NCBI GenBank assembly: GCA_934476025.1
Contig: CAKSNI010000028.1
Coordinates: 1 to 9,866 of the forward strand
Source: an uncultured Eubacteriales bacterium
GTDB lineage: Bacteria > Bacillota > Clostridia > Oscillospirales > Acutalibacteraceae
Length of the DNA: 9,866 nucleotides
Reading direction: 5' to 3'
Made by a program: the position numbers and the translations under genes. The number at the start of each line of letters is the position of its first letter. The stretch's first letter is position 1. The notes beneath the pieces were generated by a model that was not told the origin of the DNA, searched no databases, and worked only from the letters and a program-made list of their open reading frames with translations. This document shows, piece after piece, positions 1 to 6,299 of the stretch.

Positions 1-35
1 TCAAATTCTTTCCGGCATTGATTGCAAAAATACAA
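1..35 (-). CDS. Partial leftward gene, N-terminus with zinc-ribbon-like CxxC
   Basis: This gene runs off the left edge, so only about 11 codons are visible. Read on the minus strand, a TTG start at 35-33 is followed by residues M-Y-F-C-N-Q-C-R-K-E-F. That gives a CxxC at residues 4-7, in the style of small zinc-ribbon N-termini. The start is chosen because a clean AAGGAG (minus strand, positions 49-44) lies 8 bases upstream. The frame is also open further upstream to an ATG at 149-147, but that ATG lies before the predicted leftward transcription start near 129 and has no matching ribosome binding site. A perfect leftward promoter (164-136) and the XRE operators lie upstream, so this gene is probably a target of the XRE repressor. 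Function is unknown, and the zinc-ribbon reading rests on a few residues. Confidence 0.5.
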   Translation of the reverse strand, partial: MYFCNQCRKEF

Positions 36-62
36 TTTTACCACTCCTTGGCCTGATTTCTC

Positions 63-91
63 TTGACAATTACGGAATTCTGTAATAAAAT
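63..91 (+). promoter_or_regulatory. Rightward promoter of the XRE/ImmA pair
   Basis: TTGACA (63-68), 17 bases, then TAAAAT (86-91, 5 of 6 matches). The expected start is near 98, giving a leader of about 125 bases to the XRE start codon. Operator copy 1 (69-86) fills the spacer exactly, so a bound repressor would block polymerase. This promoter faces the leftward promoter at 164-136. Confidence 0.7.
69..86. promoter_or_regulatory. XRE operator copy 1
   Basis: ATTACGGAATTCTGTAAT is an 18-base imperfect palindrome of the form ATTAC-N8-GTAAT. It lies between the -35 and -10 boxes of the rightward promoter, the classic site for autorepression. Binding by the adjacent XRE protein is inferred. Confidence 0.65.
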
Positions 92-107
92 GCTCATGAC
101 AGGAAAA

Positions 108-125
108 ATTACTGAATCTCGTAAT
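108..125. promoter_or_regulatory. XRE operator copy 2
   Basis: ATTACTGAATCTCGTAAT is the same ATTAC-N8-GTAAT palindrome. It lies between the two facing transcription starts, just downstream of both, where a bound protein could act on either direction. Centre-to-centre distance from copy 1 is 39 bases. Confidence 0.65.
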
Positions 126-135
126 CGATAAGCCT

Positions 136-164
136 ATTATAGGGGGCATTTTTGCAAATGTCAA
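136..164 (-). promoter_or_regulatory. Leftward sigma-A promoter, perfect consensus
   Basis: On the minus strand there is TTGACA (plus positions 164-159), a 17-base spacer, and TATAAT (141-136). Both boxes match consensus. The expected start is near 129, giving an untranslated leader of about 94 bases before the TTG start at 35. One XRE-type operator sits upstream (172-189) and one just downstream of the start (108-125). Confidence 0.75.
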
Positions 165-171
165 CCACAAA

Positions 172-189
172 ATTACGAAATTGCGTAAT
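172..189. promoter_or_regulatory. XRE operator copy 3
   Basis: ATTACGAAATTGCGTAAT is the best palindrome of the three; the symmetry extends two bases further on each side (170-191). It is centred about 51 bases upstream of the expected leftward start, a position that could serve activation, and about 34 bases before the XRE start codon. Centre-to-centre distance from copy 2 is 64 bases. Confidence 0.65.
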
Positions 190-222
190 TTTGTCACAAC
201 AAACAAACAGGAGTGGAGTTCC

Positions 223-558
223 ATGGAAGAGATTTATCAACGCATTGAAGAACTGTGTCGGGAAAAGTCGATTACCGTCACCGAAATGTGCCGAAAATGT
301 CAGATCCCGCGGGCGACCCTTTCGGATTTCAAGAACGGCCGGGTGAAATCGCTGTCGGCCAGCGTGCTGGCGAAAATCGCGGCCTTCTTTGAAGTGAGCG
401 TCGATCACCTGCTCGGAAAAGAAGAAACCCGGGCGGTTTCGGAAAACGATTTGAAGGTGGCTCTTTTCGGCGGCGGAGAAGGCGTGACCGAAGCTATGTG
501 GAATGAAGTGAAAAACTATGCCAGATACATCCAACAACGGGAAAATGGAGCTGAGTAA
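223..558 (+). CDS. XRE-family helix-turn-helix transcriptional regulator
   Basis: A 111-residue DNA-binding protein. Residues about 5-61 form an HTH_3/Cro-CI domain, with the recognition part around IPRATLSDFKNGR and the typical ending SVDHLLGKEE. The C-terminal 45 residues are acidic, of the kind often found in XRE proteins paired with ImmA peptidases. The start at 223 is chosen over an in-frame TTG at 181 because GGAG at 210-213 precedes it by 9 bases and the HTH aligns from here; the TTG also lies inside operator copy 3. The ImmA-like gene overlaps the last 14 bases, so the two are probably translationally coupled. By analogy with ImmR of ICEBs1 it probably represses its own promoter and the leftward gene through the three ATTAC-N8-GTAAT sites. 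The family is clear; the targets are inferred. Confidence 0.9.
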   Translation: MEEIYQRIEELCREKSITVTEMCRKCQIPRATLSDFKNGRVKSLSASVLAKIAAFFEVSVDHLLGKEETRAVSENDLKVALFGGGEGVTEAMWNEVKNYARYIQQRENGAE

Positions 559-946
559 GCTCTATGAGATTGCCCGGGAAAACGATATAACGGTAGACGG
601 ATTTCCGATGCCGACGGTCAAGTCGGCCGCCATTCGGCAGGGAGAAAAATGTTATGTGGCCATTGATCCGTCGGTGTTGTGCCGGGAAAGCGAAGAACGG
701 GTCTGCCTGGCACACGAAATCGGGCACTGTGAAACGGCGGCTTTTTACAATGCTTATTCCGGGCTGGATAACCGGCAAAAACATGAACAAAAAGCCCGTC
801 GGTGGGCCATTACCCGTCTGGTGCCGCTGGGGCAGCTCAAAGAAGCCATCAAACAGGGTACCACCGACCTGCCGGCCCTGGCCGAACGATTCGGAGTAAC
901 GCAGGAGTTCATGCGGGATGCCATCACCTTTTATACGGCCGGGTAG
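545..946 (+). CDS. ImmA/IrrE-type zinc metallopeptidase (DUF955 family)
   Basis: A 133-residue protein with the zinc protease motif HEIGH at residues 57-61 and a likely third ligand, Glu81, in the following helix (KHEQKARRWA). This arrangement defines the ImmA/IrrE family. Known members cleave or inactivate a partner XRE repressor in response to stress or cell signals. The start at 545 (MELSKLYEIA) matches the usual family N-terminus and overlaps the XRE gene by 14 bases; an in-frame ATG at 518 would add nine residues. No strong ribosome binding site is seen, which suggests translation coupled to the XRE gene. It is shorter than IrrE and has no added domain. Cleavage of the neighbouring XRE protein is inferred from pairing, not seen. 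Confidence 0.88.
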   Translation: MELSKLYEIARENDITVDGFPMPTVKSAAIRQGEKCYVAIDPSVLCRESEERVCLAHEIGHCETAAFYNAYSGLDNRQKHEQKARRWAITRLVPLGQLKEAIKQGTTDLPALAERFGVTQEFMRDAITFYTAG

Positions 947-1013
947 AAATTGTCTGATCGGATAGAAAAAATAGCGGATCGATGATTTTTTTCTTCAATC
1001 AGGCGTGATAGGA

Positions 1014-1095
1014 TAAGGAGGAAAGGGCAGCAAATGCGTCTTTTTGATCAGAACAAAGGAGGAAAGGGTAGCAAATGCGTCTTTTTGATCAGAAC
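1014..1095 (+). repeat. Tandem duplication (2 x 41 bp) of a ribosome binding site and start codons
   Basis: Units 1014-1054 and 1055-1095 are identical at 39 of 41 bases (differences at 1014/1055 and 1028/1069). Each carries AAGGAGG (1015-1021 and 1056-1062), an ATG (1034 and 1075) and the first seven codons of the EEP gene. Because 41 is not a multiple of three, the first ATG opens a separate 41-codon frame that ends at 1159 inside the EEP gene, while the second ATG begins the real gene. Confidence 0.95.
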
Positions 1096-1875
1096 ATCTG
1101 GGGCAATTTTTCCGCGAAACATACGGTGGGAAACCGGATGGAAATGGTTCGGGAGTTAATCGAAGGGCAACAACCGGAAATCATCTGCTTTCAGGAGTGC
1201 AATCCTTCCACCGTTCGGGCGGGGGAAACGGGCATTGTCCGAATGCTTTCGGGGGAATATCGGGAAGTCTGTCCGCAAAAAGCCGGGGTGAATTTTACCC
1301 CGATCCTTTTGAGAACCGGCGAATTTGATTCGCTGGAAGAAGGCTATTTTCCTTTTTCCGGGCCCAATGACTTAAATTCCAAATCCGTGACCTATGCGGT
1401 TTTGCGTCAGCGGAAAACCGGCCGGCGCTTTGCCGTGGCTTCGGTTCATTTCTGGTGGCAGACCGGCCCGCGGTCAGATGCGGCCCGGGAGCAAAATGCC
1501 GGGGAACTTGCCGAACTGGCCGGCCGTCTGCAGCGGGAATACGGGGTTTCACTGTTGGTTTGCGGCGATTTCAACAGCGGTTTCGGCACGGCTCCTCAGG
1601 GGCCGGCCGGCATCGGAAAGATGAAGGAATTGGGCTTTTCGGACACACGGCTTTTGGCCCGGGAAAGCACCGATACCCCGACCTGCCGGGAGGCGTATCC
1701 GCAGCGTCTGGCCGGGGATCGCTATGCCGGAGGAACCGCGCCTTCCTATACTTTGGATTACGGTTTTGTTTTCGGAAAATCCCTTCAGATAAATCGATTT
1801 TCGGTTTTAACCGACCAGGCAGCGCTGGACTGCTCGGATCATTGCCCGTTGGTTCTGGACTTTGAAGTATTGTAA
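1075..1875 (+). CDS. Endonuclease/exonuclease/phosphatase (EEP) family hydrolase
   Basis: A 266-residue protein with all landmarks of the EEP fold (DNase I, exonuclease III and inositol phosphatase superfamily): Asn7 in QNIWG, metal-binding Glu41 in CFQE, His125 in SVHFWW, Asp165 and Asn167 in GDFNSG, Asp228 in LDYGF, and Asp255-His256 in CSDHCPL. The metal-dependent active site therefore looks complete. It could act on nucleic acid, a sugar phosphate or a phospholipid; the sequence does not decide. There is no signal peptide, so it should be cytoplasmic. AAGGAGG at 1056-1062 precedes the start at 1075. The oxidoreductase gene begins 18 bases downstream, giving a probable two-gene operon, perhaps acting on a phosphorylated or cyclic polyol. 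Its initiation region is duplicated just upstream. No convincing promoter was found in 947-1014; the best is a weak extended -10 (TGATAGGAT, 1006-1014). Confidence 0.88.
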   Translation: MRLFDQNIWGNFSAKHTVGNRMEMVRELIEGQQPEIICFQECNPSTVRAGETGIVRMLSGEYREVCPQKAGVNFTPILLRTGEFDSLEEGYFPFSGPNDLNSKSVTYAVLRQRKTGRRFAVASVHFWWQTGPRSDAAREQNAGELAELAGRLQREYGVSLLVCGDFNSGFGTAPQGPAGIGKMKELGFSDTRLLARESTDTPTCREAYPQRLAGDRYAGGTAPSYTLDYGFVFGKSLQINRFSVLTDQAALDCSDHCPLVLDFEVL

Positions 1876-1893
1876 GGAAAAAGGAGAGTTTTT

Positions 1894-3153
1894 ATGAAAA
1901 AGATTTCTGTCGTTCTCATCGGCGCGGGCAACCGCGGAATGACCTATACCGATATCATGGCCCGGTTCCCCGAACAGTACGAAGTGGTGGCCGTCGCCGA
2001 ACCGATCGAAAGTCGCCGCAATCATGTCAAACAACGGCACCATCTTCCGGAAGACCGCTGCTTTACCGATTACCGGGACCTGTTGCGATTGGGAAAGATT
2101 GCCGAGCTGGCCATCATCTCCACCATGGACCGGCAGCATTTTGAACCGGCCATGGAGGCCATTCGCCTGAAATACGATCTGCTGCTGGAAAAACCGATTG
2201 CTCCCACCGAGGAAGAATGCCTGGCCATTACCCGGGCCGCCGAGGAAAACGGGGTGAAGGTGGTTGTCTGTACCGTGCTGCGGTATACCCCGCTCTTTAT
2301 GACCCTGAAACGCCTGATTGACAGCGGCGAAGTCGGGCGGGTTCTTTCCATCAATCATGAAGAATGCGTTGGAAATATTCATCAGACCCACAGCTTTGTC
2401 CGCGGAAACTGGGGTAACGAGGAACGCAGTTCCTTTATGCTGCTTCAGAAATCCTGCCACGATATTGATCTGCTGCAATGGCTGATCGGCAAAAAATGCC
2501 TCAGCGTTTCTTCGTACGGGGCGCTTTCGTATTTCACGCCGGAAAACAAACCGGCAGGGGCCGCCGAATACTGTATTGACGGCTGTCCGTATCTGGACAC
2601 CTGCCCCTACAGCGCCGTGAAACTGTATCTGAATGATCAAAAGAACAACTGGTTCCGTACAACCTGCACCCGGAAAGAGGGGCCGACCGACGAGGATGTA
2701 AAGGAAGCCATTTCCACCACCCAGTACGGAAAATGCGTATTTTCCTGTGATAACGATGTGGTGGATCACCAGGTGGTCAATCTTCTGTTTGAGGATGATA
2801 TAACGGTCTGCTTTACCATGAATGCCTTCAGCAAAGCCGGGCGGTATATCCATATTATGGGGACCGCCGGAGAAATCCGCGCGGCCCTGGCCGGCGACCG
2901 GCCGATCGAGTGCTGTCATTATCTGACGGGGGAGGAAACGCAGATTCCGATTTCCGGCATGGACGGAATCGCCGGCGGTCACGGCGGCGGAGATGAAGGC
3001 ATTGTCCGTACCCTGTACGAGTATTTGACCGGCGGGGATACCGGGCCCTGCATTCCGACCATCCGGGAATCCTGTTATAATCATCAGCTGGTTTTCGCGG
3101 CGGAACGATCCCGCCTGACCGGTGAAACCGTCCGCATTTCGAACGAAACCTGA
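1894..3153 (+). CDS. Gfo/Idh/MocA family NAD(P)-dependent oxidoreductase
   Basis: A 419-residue cytoplasmic dehydrogenase of sugar or polyol substrates. The N-terminal Rossmann fold shows GAGNRG at residues 10-15. The family EKP motif is at 99-101, and the catalytic stretch QKSCHDIDLLQWL at about 185-197 includes Lys186, His189 and Asp190. The C-terminal alpha/beta domain ends near residue 410. A segment rich in cysteine (Cys227, 231, 237, 258, 281 and 285) interrupts the C-terminal domain, which is unusual for the superfamily and suggests bound metal or a structural site. AAGGAG at 1881-1886 supports the start. It follows the EEP gene by 18 bases and is probably cotranscribed with it. The substrate cannot be read from the sequence; myo-inositol-like or sugar-derived compounds are reasonable. 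Confidence 0.9.
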   Translation: MKKISVVLIGAGNRGMTYTDIMARFPEQYEVVAVAEPIESRRNHVKQRHHLPEDRCFTDYRDLLRLGKIAELAIISTMDRQHFEPAMEAIRLKYDLLLEKPIAPTEEECLAITRAAEENGVKVVVCTVLRYTPLFMTLKRLIDSGEVGRVLSINHEECVGNIHQTHSFVRGNWGNEERSSFMLLQKSCHDIDLLQWLIGKKCLSVSSYGALSYFTPENKPAGAAEYCIDGCPYLDTCPYSAVKLYLNDQKNNWFRTTCTRKEGPTDEDVKEAISTTQYGKCVFSCDNDVVDHQVVNLLFEDDITVCFTMNAFSKAGRYIHIMGTAGEIRAALAGDRPIECCHYLTGEETQIPISGMDGIAGGHGGGDEGIVRTLYEYLTGGDTGPCIPTIRESCYNHQLVFAAERSRLTGETVRISNET

Positions 3154-3192
3154 AACCCGGGCTTGAATCCGGCAGATTTTCCCGGCACGGGC

Positions 3193-3221
3193 TTGACAAA
3201 ACCGGGGCCGGCGCATATAAT
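3193..3221 (+). promoter_or_regulatory. Sigma-A promoter of the cysE-cysS operon
   Basis: TTGACA (3193-3198), 17-base spacer, TATAAT (3216-3221); both boxes match consensus exactly. The expected start is near 3228, directly before the T-box leader. Confidence 0.88.
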
Positions 3222-3227
3222 AAAAGC

Positions 3228-3456
3228 AGAAATGCGAAGAACGGAAGAAGTACCCGAAAAACCGCCCGAAAGAGAGTTTTCCCCATCGGCTGAAAAGGAA
3301 AACCGGAGCGGCCCGGCGAAATGCATCCGGGAGCATCCGCGGGGAAATGCAGTATCCGCCGGGCGAAGCCGCCGCGTTAAGGCGAAGAAAAGCAACAAGC
3401 AGAGTGGAACCGCGATGATCGCCTCTGATGCCCTTTTGGGCGTCGGAGGCTTTTTT
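3228..3456 (+). promoter_or_regulatory. T-box riboswitch, cysteine type (UGC specifier)
   Basis: The leader shows the T-box parts in order. The Stem I base is ATGC (3232-3235) paired with GCAT (3333-3336), and the next stem is CGGA (3242-3245) with TCCG (3326-3329). AGTA (3249-3252) lies opposite the specifier loop, then AGAGAG (3271-3276), then a distal stem TTTTCC/GGAAAA (3277-3282 and 3297-3302) around a GGCTGAAA loop. The loop segment GCGAAATGCA places TGC at 3322-3324, a cysteine codon followed by the expected purine. The antiterminator core AGAGTGGAACCGCG is at 3401-3414 and the terminator follows. Uncharged tRNA-Cys should stabilise the antiterminator and switch on cysE-cysS. Confidence 0.9.
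3421..3456 (+). terminator. Regulated intrinsic terminator of the Cys T-box
   Basis: A 13-pair stem with two G-U pairs (3421-3433 with 3438-3450), a TTTT loop and six T residues (3451-3456). It competes with the antiterminator that contains the T-box core at 3401-3414. Confidence 0.88.
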
Positions 3457-3472
3457 AATGGGAGGAAAACCG

Positions 3473-4108
3473 ATGTTTGATCGAATCAAAGAGGATATCG
3501 CCGCCGTCAAGGAGCGCGACCCGGCTGCCCGGAGCAGCCTGGAAATTTTCCTTTTGTATCCGGGGGTCAAAGCCATCCGGATGTACCGCCGTGCGCACCG
3601 CCATTTTTTAAAAGGGCATTTTTTCCGGGCCCGGTGGATTTCTCAGCGATGTGCCCGCAAAACCGGGATTGAAATACACCCCGGGGCTACCATCGGCCGC
3701 CGGCTGGTGATTGACCACGGCACCGGAATTGTCATCGGCGAAACCACCGAAATCGGGGACGATTGCCTGATTTACCAGGGGGTAACGCTGGGCGGAACCG
3801 GGAAGGATACCGGGAAACGCCACCCCACCCTCGGCAATCATGTCATGGTTTCGGCCGGGGCCAAGGTTCTCGGGCCGATTACCATCGGCGACAACTGCCG
3901 GGTGGCGGCCGGCGCCGTGGTATTAAAGGATGTTCCGCCCGGTTGTACCGTGGTGGGTGTGCCGGCCCACATTGCCCGGAAAGACGGGGAAAAGGTGGCG
4001 GCACTGGATCAGATTCATATTCCCGATCCGGTGGCGGCAGAATTTGCCCGGCTGGAAAAACGCATTTCCAAACTGGAATCCGAAACGGTTGAAAATCCGA
4101 TGGAATAA
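3473..4108 (+). CDS. cysE: Serine O-acetyltransferase
   Basis: A 211-residue enzyme that transfers acetyl from acetyl-CoA to L-serine, giving O-acetylserine, the first committed step of cysteine synthesis. The alpha-helical N-terminus (about 1-60) is followed by left-handed beta-helix hexapeptide repeats (about 65-165), with catalytic His82 in DHGTG and His117 in KRHPTLG, and the CoA-site run GAKVLGP and GVPAH. The C-terminal tail is a charged helix. The start at 3473 follows GGGAGG at 3460-3465; an in-frame ATG at 3428 lies inside the terminator stem and is not used. It is the first gene after the Cys T-box, with cysS 20 bases downstream, an arrangement known in Firmicutes. The short form is typical of Gram-positive members. 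Confidence 0.96.
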   Translation: MFDRIKEDIAAVKERDPAARSSLEIFLLYPGVKAIRMYRRAHRHFLKGHFFRARWISQRCARKTGIEIHPGATIGRRLVIDHGTGIVIGETTEIGDDCLIYQGVTLGGTGKDTGKRHPTLGNHVMVSAGAKVLGPITIGDNCRVAAGAVVLKDVPPGCTVVGVPAHIARKDGEKVAALDQIHIPDPVAAEFARLEKRISKLESETVENPME

Positions 4109-4128
4109 AGGAAAGGACGATTCAAACA

Positions 4129-5508
4129 ATGAAAATTTTCAACACCCTGACCCGTCAAAAACAGGAATTTGTTCCCATTACCCCCGGGAAGGTCGGCATT
4201 TATGCCTGCGGCCCCACGGTCTACAATTATATTCATATCGGCAACGCCCGCCCGCTGTGCGTGTTTGATGTGCTGCGCCGGTATCTGACCTATCGGGGAT
4301 ACGATGTCACCTATGTTCAGAACTTCACCGATATCGATGACAAGCTCATCCGCAAAGCCAATGAGGAAGGCATCACCGTCAAAGAGGTGGCCGAACGGTA
4401 CATTGCGGAATTTTATACCGATGCCAAGGGGCTGAATGTTCTGCCGGCCACGGTGCATCCACGGGCCACCGAAAATATAGACGAAATTCTGCGGATGATT
4501 TCGGTTCTGATGGAAAAGGGCTACGCCTATGAATCGGGCGGAGATGTCTATTACCGGGCCAAAAAATTTGCACAGTACGGGAAACTTTCCCATCAGCCGC
4601 TGGAAGATTTGGAATCGGGCGCAAGGATTGCTGTCGGCGAAGTCAAAGAGGACCCGATGGATTTCTGCCTGTGGAAAGGGGCCAAACCGGGCGAACCCTT
4701 CTGGGATTCTCCTTTTGGAAAAGGGCGTCCGGGCTGGCATATCGAATGCTCGGCCATGTCGGGCAAATATCTCGGCAAAACCATTGATATTCACTGCGGA
4801 GGTCAGGATCTGATTTTCCCCCATCACGAAAACGAAATTGCCCAGAGCGAAGCCGCCAACGGGGTGGAATTTGCCCATTACTGGATGCACAACGGCTTTA
4901 TCAATGTGGATAACCATAAAATGAGCAAATCCCTGCACAATTTCTTCACCGTTCGGGAGGTGGCCGACCGTTTCGGCTATGAACCGATCCGGTATTTCCT
5001 GGTTTCTTCGCAGTACCGCAGCCCCATCAATTATTCCGTGGAAATCATTGAACAGGCCAAGTCGGCACTGGAACGGCTGTATACCTGCCGGGATCGGCTG
5101 GATTTTGCCGCGAAAAATGCCCCGGCCGGCGGAACGGCTCCGCAGTTCACCGAAACGGCCCGGGAAAACTTTATCGCCGCCATGGACGACGATCTGAATA
5201 CCGCCGATGCCATGGGGGTCGTCTTTACTTTGGTAAAGGAAATCAATTTGGCAATCGATGCCGGGGCCAAAGCGGAAGAACTCCGGGCCATGGCTGAAAC
5301 CCTGGATGAACTGACCGGCGTGCTGGGGCTTTTGTATAACCGCAAAACCGAAACCCTGGACAGCGAAATCGAAGCCCTGATTGAACAGCGCACCGCAGCC
5401 AGAAAACAGAAGGACTTTGCCACGGCCGATGCCATTCGGGATCAGCTTAAGGAAATGGGCATTGTTCTGGAAGATACGCCGCAGGGGGTTAAATGGACCC
5501 GCGCTTAA
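4129..5508 (+). CDS. cysS: Cysteinyl-tRNA synthetase
   Basis: A 459-residue class I aminoacyl-tRNA synthetase that charges tRNA-Cys. It carries the HIGN form of the HIGH signature at residues 36-39 and KMSKS at 264-268. The zinc site that selects cysteine is complete: Cys27 (YACGP), Cys207 (IECSA), His232 and Glu236 (HHENE). The C-terminal helical anticodon-binding part ends with a typical DxIRDQLKEMGI(V)LEDTPQGVKW stretch. Length is normal for the family. AAAGGA upstream supports the start at 4129. It shares the T-box transcript with cysE, which couples supply and use of cysteine to tRNA-Cys charging. The next gene starts within its last 16 bases. Confidence 0.98.
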   Translation: MKIFNTLTRQKQEFVPITPGKVGIYACGPTVYNYIHIGNARPLCVFDVLRRYLTYRGYDVTYVQNFTDIDDKLIRKANEEGITVKEVAERYIAEFYTDAKGLNVLPATVHPRATENIDEILRMISVLMEKGYAYESGGDVYYRAKKFAQYGKLSHQPLEDLESGARIAVGEVKEDPMDFCLWKGAKPGEPFWDSPFGKGRPGWHIECSAMSGKYLGKTIDIHCGGQDLIFPHHENEIAQSEAANGVEFAHYWMHNGFINVDNHKMSKSLHNFFTVREVADRFGYEPIRYFLVSSQYRSPINYSVEIIEQAKSALERLYTCRDRLDFAAKNAPAGGTAPQFTETARENFIAAMDDDLNTADAMGVVFTLVKEINLAIDAGAKAEELRAMAETLDELTGVLGLLYNRKTETLDSEIEALIEQRTAARKQKDFATADAIRDQLKEMGIVLEDTPQGVKWTRA

Positions 5509-6278
5509 GGGAAGCCGGGGTAAAAAAGGAACCGCTGGACGGGAAGGATTTTTGGATTTTTGTCAGCCGGCGGCATACCTTTTCCACCGATTCGGTACTG
5601 CTGGCGGATTTTGCCGCCCCCAAACCCCGGGAAAAATATCTTGATCTGTGCAGCGGCTGCGGCATTGTGCCGTTTTTGCTGCTGCGGGACGGCCTTCAGC
5701 AGGCCGTCGGGGTAGAAATCGAGGAAGAGGCGGTGCTGCTGGCCCGGCAGAGTGCCGAAACGCTGCATCTTGACGATCGGGCGACCTTTTTGTGCAGCGA
5801 CCTTTCGGATCTTTCCGGCAAGGTGGAATTCGGTCGGTTTACGCTGATTACCTGCAATCCGCCCTACCAGCCGGTCGGCCGCGGATTGGCCAGCCGGGAA
5901 TCCTCCGATCGGGCCGCGCGCCACGAAACCCGATGTGATTTGTCCGGAATTTTCCGGCAGGTTTTCCGGCTGCTGAATACCTCCGGTCGGTTTTGTCTTT
6001 GCATTCGCCCCGATCGGCTGAGTGAAACCCTTTGCCGGCTTCATGAAGCCGGGCTGGAACCGAAACGGCTCCGCCTGTGCAGCCACCGCCGGGGAAAGGA
6101 ACCCTTTTTGGCTTTGATTGAAGCCCGGAAATGCGGCGGCACGGGAATGCGGATCGCCGATACCCTTTATCTGAATGAAAACGGGGACGACAGCGAAGAA
6201 TACCACCGGATTTATAAACATTTTTTTGATGGCGGGTCGCTGTTACATTTGAGTAAAACCACACAAGCCGAAAAGTAG
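5493..6278 (+). CDS. trmN6: tRNA1(Val) (adenine-37-N6)-methyltransferase-like protein, YfiC/TrmN6 family
   Basis: A 261-residue class I SAM-dependent methyltransferase. The SAM motif DLCSGCGIV is at residues 51-59, the acidic ribose-binding end of strand 2 (VGVEIEEE) follows, and the amino-methylase motif NPPY is at 122-125. The N-terminal RRHTFSTDSVLLADF stretch matches the YfiC/TrmN6 group, which methylates a purine next to the anticodon. The gene starts inside cysS (16-base overlap) and only a G-rich stretch at 5483-5488 serves as ribosome binding site, so translation is probably coupled. It should therefore also be under Cys T-box control. The exact target tRNA is not certain. No clear terminator follows the stop. 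Confidence 0.88.
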   Translation: MDPRLREAGVKKEPLDGKDFWIFVSRRHTFSTDSVLLADFAAPKPREKYLDLCSGCGIVPFLLLRDGLQQAVGVEIEEEAVLLARQSAETLHLDDRATFLCSDLSDLSGKVEFGRFTLITCNPPYQPVGRGLASRESSDRAARHETRCDLSGIFRQVFRLLNTSGRFCLCIRPDRLSETLCRLHEAGLEPKRLRLCSHRRGKEPFLALIEARKCGGTGMRIADTLYLNENGDDSEEYHRIYKHFFDGGSLLHLSKTTQAEK

Positions 6279-6299
6279 CATAAAGAAAAGGAATCCCCG

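Noticed and set aside
22..157. Inverted repeat TTGCAAAAAT (22-31) and ATTTTTGCAA (148-157), considered as element ends
   Set aside because: It is ten AT-rich bases, partly inside the left gene and the leftward promoter spacer, with no target duplication or transposase; chance is likely.
3154..3192. Possible terminator after the oxidoreductase gene
   Set aside because: Only GC-rich inverted pieces without a T-run are present; no clear stem-loop terminator can be supported.
1807..3576. Long minus-strand open frame of 589 codons
   Set aside because: It lies opposite the well-conserved oxidoreductase gene and the T-box leader, has no recognisable domain or ribosome binding site, and is explained by codon bias of the plus-strand gene.
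4015..4938. Minus-strand open frame of 307 codons opposite cysS
   Set aside because: cysS is unambiguous and complete here; the antisense frame shows no family features.
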